NCBI GenBank assembly: GCA_023398105.1
Contig: JAEWST010000107.1
Span: forward strand, 1-8,507
DNA from: Bacillota bacterium
Lineage (GTDB): Bacteria; Bacillota; Clostridia; Acetivibrionales; DSM-1351
Reading direction: 5' to 3'
DNA length: 8,507 nucleotides
The translations under genes and the position numbers were made by a program. Under the pieces are notes generated by a model. It was not told where the DNA came from. It ran no database searches and saw only the letters and a program-made list of their open reading frames with translations. This document shows, piece after piece, positions 6,638-8,507 of the stretch; position 1 is the stretch's first letter; each line of letters begins with the position of its first letter.

Positions 6638-6664
6638 TTATCGTTCTGTAGTTAAGTATATTAA
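6638..6664 (-). promoter_or_regulatory. Candidate sigma-D (motility) promoter for pilZ
   Basis: On the minus strand: TTAA (6664-6661), 15 nt, then AACGATAA (6645-6638). The B. subtilis sigma-D consensus is TAAA-N15-GCCGATAT, so the spacing is exact and the CGATA core is present, with mismatches elsewhere. It lies 80 bp before the chosen start. No convincing sigma-A promoter was seen in this gap. Confidence 0.35.
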
Positions 6665-6671
6665 CCTATGT

Positions 6672-6710
6672 CCACGCCAAAATGGAGGCACAAAAAATAG
6701 TATGGCGTGG
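6672..6710. repeat. Perfect 8-bp inverted repeat, hairpin or operator
   Basis: CCACGCCA (6672-6679) and TGGCGTGG (6703-6710) flank a 23-nt loop. The arms are G+C-rich in a very AT-rich spacer. No T run follows on either strand, so it is not a simple terminator. On the plus strand the loop holds GGAGG (6684-6688) and the right arm covers an ATG (6702-6704). Confidence 0.6.
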
Positions 6711-6776
6711 AGAAATCCTGATTCGAAGAAGCTTTTGCTTATATACTTATTATTTTTGGTTAAAATACTATATTAA
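6702..6776 (+). CDS. Possible 24-residue hydrophobic peptide
   Basis: Short ORF starting MAWRNPDSKK and continuing with 14 mostly Leu/Ile/Tyr/Phe residues to TAA at 6774-6776. A GGAGG lies 13 bases upstream, which is rather far, and the ATG is inside the right arm of the 6672-6710 hairpin. The polar basic start and hydrophobic end would suit a small membrane peptide. Against it: AT-rich random DNA often encodes Leu/Ile/Tyr/Phe, the hydrophobic stretch is short, and no promoter is clear. Confidence 0.2.
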   Translation: MAWRNPDSKKLLLIYLLFLVKILY

Positions 6777-6853
6777 TTAAATATAATTAGTTTGTGTAAT
6801 TAATTATAAATTTTAATATTAATTACATTATATATTAAAACTTAAAAATTTTC

Positions 6854-7009
6854 ATTATAACGCTTAGATTAATAATAAATTTTTCGATTGTAGAAAAATT
6901 TCATTACATCAGCGGCGTGTAAGCGAGGAGGGAGATATTCTCACCGCTGAAAATCAAAGCGGTACTCAGCACTTATAGGGTGGGGGGCATTTTCTTGCCT
7001 CGTTATAAA
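6854..7009 (-). mobile_element. MITE-like structured repeat, copy 2 (complete, inverted, diverged)
   Basis: The only full copy in the window, about 156 bp, opposite in direction to copies 1 and 3. Ends: ATTATAACG (6854-6862) and CGTTATAA plus A (7001-7009, last base mismatched). By eye about three quarters of bases match the other copies. A 34-bp block (6885-6918) is fully identical to 63-96 and 8474-8507. Helices are kept despite the changes: TCAGCGG/CCGCTGA becomes an unbulged stem, GAG-ATATT-CTC stays, and the small stem after the conserved block is kept with a bulge. It sits between pilZ and the yerC promoter and disrupts no recognisable gene. No clear target-site duplication. Confidence 0.75.
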
Positions 7010-7250
7010 ATTATTAAATTGATAAAATATTCAGAATATCAAGTTACAATCTAGTTATTTAAAAACAAAATTTGAAAAGACATGCTTTTATAAACTATAT
7101 ATTAAACAACAATTAAGTCTCTCACACAGTAAGAATTTTTTCGTAGGATAGTTGAGTAAATGATCTAGATTAAGTGGTTAAAAAGTAACAGTTTTGAAAA
7201 AAATATTTTCTAGTGATTAAATAGTAGAGTATTTGAGCGAACTTACAACC
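7010..7250. other. AT-rich spacer without a recognisable gene
   Basis: No ORF with a credible SD was found. The stretch has a small palindrome ATATTC-A-GAATAT (7027-7039) and three CTAG tetramers (7051, 7165, 7210). Nothing else supportable is seen. Confidence 0.5.
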
Positions 7251-7279
7251 TTGACTGTTATTGAAAAAACTGTTATTGT
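7251..7279 (+). promoter_or_regulatory. Promoter of the yerC-like operon with a direct repeat
   Basis: TTGACT (7251-7256), 17 bp, TATTGT (7274-7279) with TG one base upstream (7271-7272). A 10-bp direct repeat ACTGTTATTG occurs at 7254-7263 and 7269-7278, covering the spacer and most of both boxes with a 15-bp period. Such a repeat could be an operator. The -10 has two mismatches. Confidence 0.45.
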
Positions 7280-7302
7280 ATTTCTATAAAGGAGTTTGCT
7301 TA

Positions 7303-7433
7303 ATGCATTTATGAACTCAGTTGGTAAGTCAATTACGGTTAGAACTTATAGCCATTATATTATTTTTTTGGTGATATATGTTGATATTGGCTTTAGATGC
7401 AATTTGCATTGTTTATTGTTAGGAGATTTTTAA
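7303..7433 (+). other. Overlapping mini-ORFs in the yerC leader
   Basis: AAAGGAG (7288-7294) is followed 8 bases later by ATG 7303, which encodes only Met-His-Leu before TGA (7312-7314). That stop overlaps a second ATG (7311) opening a 40-codon frame that ends at 7433, two bases before the yerC ATG and past its SD. The 40-residue product has a hydrophobic middle (HYIIFLVIYV) and matches nothing I know. The arrangement could couple translation into yerC or be chance. Confidence 0.2.
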
Positions 7434-7435
7434 TT

Positions 7436-7732
7436 ATGAATTCCAAATTACAGGACAAGTATACAGATAGCCTTTTTGATGCTATATTACTTTTGGAGAA
7501 TAGAGAAGAATGCTATAAATTTTTCGAGGATATTTCTACAATATCTGAGATTAAAGCATTAGCTCAAAGACTTGAAGTGGCAAAGATGCTTCGAAACAAG
7601 AGAACCTACACTGATATAAGTGAGCAAACTGGAGCTAGCACAGCGACAATTAGCAGAGTCAATAGATGCTTGGTTTATGGAGCGGATGGTTATAATCTCG
7701 TTTTAGATAGACTAGAGGAAAAGGATAAGTAG
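7436..7732 (+). CDS. yerC: TrpR-like YerC/YecD family DNA-binding protein
   Basis: A 98-residue member of the YerC/YecD branch of the TrpR superfamily, found widely in Firmicutes and of poorly known function. The start is ATG 7436, ten bases from AGGAG (7421-7425); an upstream in-frame start (7397) has no better SD. Features: helical N-terminus MNSKLQDKYTDSLFDAILLL, the family motif EECYKFFEDISTISEIKALAQRLEVAKML (about 24-52), and a helix-turn-helix at about 58-79 (YTDISEQTGASTATISRVNRCL) ending in the YGADGYNLVLDR segment. Unlike TrpR itself, no tryptophan-repressor role is established and no trp genes are near. It is followed after 4 bp by a small membrane-protein gene, so the two are probably co-translated. 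Palindromes and CTAG elements in the flanks could be targets; that is inference. Confidence 0.88.
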   Translation: MNSKLQDKYTDSLFDAILLLENREECYKFFEDISTISEIKALAQRLEVAKMLRNKRTYTDISEQTGASTATISRVNRCLVYGADGYNLVLDRLEEKDK

Positions 7733-7736
7733 ATAC

Positions 7737-8144
7737 ATGATGTTAAGAAAAATATTTTTAAGCATAATAATATTGTCTGCTTTTGCTTCCGAAGGTGGGG
7801 TTTCTTATTCTGATGAATTAATTAACTACTACTTGGTTAATCTTACCTATTTTGATGTAATGCAGGACAGCCTAAATGCTGTCTCTGATTATAATATAAA
7901 AAAGACTGATACAGCAGAAAAGAAGGGGACTCCAGCTGCATTTTACAAGCTGATATCTCAGGATTCTATTGATTCAAAGACACCGAATATAAATAATAGT
8001 TCAGTGCCGTTTAGGTTATTTTCTACTAATGCTGGCTTAGTAGTTTTTATTGTTATTTTTATTTACCTAAATAAGAAGCTAATCTTTTTTACAAGACGTG
8101 ATTTCTTATGTCTTGCAGATTCTTCACCACCAGCTTATTGCTGA
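7737..8144 (+). CDS. Small membrane or secreted protein of unknown function
   Basis: Not recognised. A 135-residue protein with a hydrophobic N-terminus (residues 3-17, KIFLSIIILSAFA after a basic start), fitting a signal peptide or anchor, then SEGGVSYSDELINYY. A polar middle follows (about 40-95, rich in Asp, Ser, Asn and Lys). A second hydrophobic segment (100-118) is followed by a basic, Arg-rich turn and a short tail ending in SPPAYC. The layout suggests an outside loop with a short cytoplasmic C-terminus. Two ATGs (7737, 7740) are possible; AAGGA (7721-7725) in the yerC end is the SD. The 4-bp gap to yerC implies co-transcription and coupling. It could be a partner or target of the yerC product. 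Only a weak hairpin (CAGC-TTATT-GCTG, 8131-8143, then T-rich DNA) could end transcription. Confidence 0.65.
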   Translation: MMLRKIFLSIIILSAFASEGGVSYSDELINYYLVNLTYFDVMQDSLNAVSDYNIKKTDTAEKKGTPAAFYKLISQDSIDSKTPNINNSSVPFRLFSTNAGLVVFIVIFIYLNKKLIFFTRRDFLCLADSSPPAYC

Positions 8145-8194
8145 TTTCTTTTTCCTATTTATCATAACAATTTAATATAGGGGATTGCTTTATC

Positions 8195-8256
8195 AGAAAA
8201 ATGTCTGACATTCTAGTATTATGATTATAGATGCAGATTTTTCTACTGACTAGAAT
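8195..8256. other. Crossing inverted repeats, possible pseudoknot
   Basis: Two perfect 8-bp pairings interleave: AGAAAAAT (8195-8202) with ATTTTTCT (8237-8244), and ATTCTAGT (8210-8217) with ACTAGAAT (8249-8256). The order a-b-a'-b' is that of an H-type pseudoknot if transcribed. The second pair could instead be a DNA operator with CTAG cores. AT-rich sequence makes the first pair easy to get by chance. Confidence 0.3.
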
Positions 8257-8281
8257 ATAGGAAATTATATATTTTATAGTG

Positions 8282-8319
8282 TTGCAAAATTTGCAAATTA
8301 GGGTCTATATGTATATAAA
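8282..8319 (+). promoter_or_regulatory. Rightward promoter overlapped by a 15-bp palindrome
   Basis: TTGCAAA-A-TTTGCAA (8282-8296) is a perfect 7+1+7 palindrome. Its right half supplies a -35 TTGCAA (8291-8296), 17 bp before TATAAA (8314-8319). A palindrome on the -35 is the classic place for a repressor site. Transcription would start near 8326 and run through the hairpin at 8330-8373 into repeat copy 3 and beyond the window. Confidence 0.45.
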
Positions 8320-8329
8320 TACCACTAGA

Positions 8330-8373
8330 AGAAATTCTATTTTCACTGAAGAACTGAGTGAAGCGAAATTTCT
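8330..8373 (+). other. Two-part stem-loop just after the promoter
   Basis: AGAAATT (8330-8336) pairs with AATTTCT (8367-8373), and inside it TTCACT (8342-8347) pairs with AGTGAA (8357-8362). It would form at the very 5' end of a transcript from the 8282-8319 promoter. No T run follows, so it is not a terminator. It may stabilise or regulate the message. Confidence 0.35.
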
Positions 8374-8380
8374 TGTGTCT

Positions 8381-8507
8381 ATTATAACGAGGCAAAAAAA
8401 TGTCCCCCACTTCTATAAGTGGCGGGTAGCACTTTGGTTATCAGGCGGTGAGAATATCTCCCGCCTCGATGAAACGCCGCTGATGTAATGAAATTTTTCT
8501 ACAATCG
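8381..8507 (+). mobile_element. MITE-like structured repeat, copy 3 (right end outside window)
   Basis: Begins with ATTATAACG (8381-8389) and runs to the window edge; 8412-8507 is identical to 1-96. It supplies the left part missing from copy 1: a hairpin CCACTT-CTAT-AAGTGG (8407-8422), extended past one C-C mismatch, preceded by seven As (8394-8400). On the minus strand this reads as a hairpin followed by a T run, much like an intrinsic terminator. The direction is the same as copy 1. It lies directly after a promoter and leader hairpin. The plus-strand ORF that runs through it is not a gene. Confidence 0.75.

Noticed and set aside
6760..6850. TATATTAATTAAATA shared between this spacer and the thyA leader hairpin
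   Set aside because: Both regions are almost pure A+T, so a shared 15-mer of this type is expected by chance.
6559..6853. c-di-GMP riboswitch upstream of the pilZ gene
   Set aside because: No GEMM-type conserved bases or paired helices could be recognised on the minus strand; only the CCACGCCA hairpin is present.
8128..8155. Terminator after the small membrane-protein gene
   Set aside because: The stem is only 4 bp (CAGC/GCTG) and the T tract is interrupted; too weak to list as a terminator.
8279..8488. 69-codon plus-strand frame running into repeat copy 3
   Set aside because: No SD, it crosses the promoter hairpin and the non-coding repeat, and the same repeat elsewhere is not read in a gene.
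1..8507. CRISPR array, retron or diversity-generating element suggested by the repeated sequence
   Set aside because: Repeats are kilobases apart, not regularly spaced, and one is inverted. There is no reverse transcriptase, Cas or integrase gene in the window.

Overview
The window looks like chromosome from a low-GC Gram-positive anaerobe of class Clostridia. The grounds are very AT-rich spacers, strong GGAGG-type ribosome binding sites, a Firmicutes-type infC-rpmI-rplT operon with a terminator-bearing leader, a YerC/YecD-type TrpR-like protein and a PilZ protein of the YcgR type. A Ruminiclostridium-like cellulolytic clostridium is a guess from overall feel, not something the sequence proves.

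Layout, left to right. (1) 1-128: right part of a short interspersed repeat with terminal inverted repeats. (2) 215-2782: two cell-envelope sugar-transfer genes, a GtrB/DPM1-type polyprenyl-phosphate glycosyltransferase and a multi-spanning GT-C-like membrane protein. A 9-codon ORF in the same frame as the second gene precedes it and ends in an amber codon. (3) 2861-4261: thyA-folA (thymidylate synthase, dihydrofolate reductase), overlapping by 4 bp behind one promoter. (4) 4274-5652: infC-rpmI-rplT with a good promoter, a roughly 200-nt L20-type attenuator leader, a probable AUU start for IF3 and a closing terminator. (5) 5747-6664: a convergent pilZ-domain gene on the minus strand with its own terminator and a possible sigma-D (motility) promoter. 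(6) 6665-7435: a long AT-rich non-coding stretch holding a 39-bp hairpin over the start of a possible 24-residue hydrophobic peptide, an inverted and diverged copy of the repeat, and a promoter with a 10-bp direct repeat. (7) 7436-8144: a yerC-like gene tightly followed by a small membrane protein of unknown function. (8) 8145-8507: a structured, palindrome-rich regulatory region with a rightward promoter, running into a third repeat copy cut by the window edge.

How the genes work together: ThyA makes dTMP and oxidises methylene-THF to DHF, which FolA reduces back, so the pair is one metabolic unit. IF3, L35 and L20 are translation components probably controlled by L20 binding the leader and, for infC, by IF3 itself through the AUU start. 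The two sugar-transfer genes probably load a sugar on undecaprenyl phosphate and move it to an envelope polymer outside the membrane. The PilZ protein is a likely c-di-GMP effector.

The least ordinary element is the repeat. It is about 156-159 bp, with ends ATTATAACG...CGTTATAAT and no coding capacity. It appears as two direct copies identical over 96 bp at the window edges and one diverged inverted copy between them. Its internal helices are kept in the diverged copy, so it is best described as a MITE-like element that carries, or is, a structured RNA.
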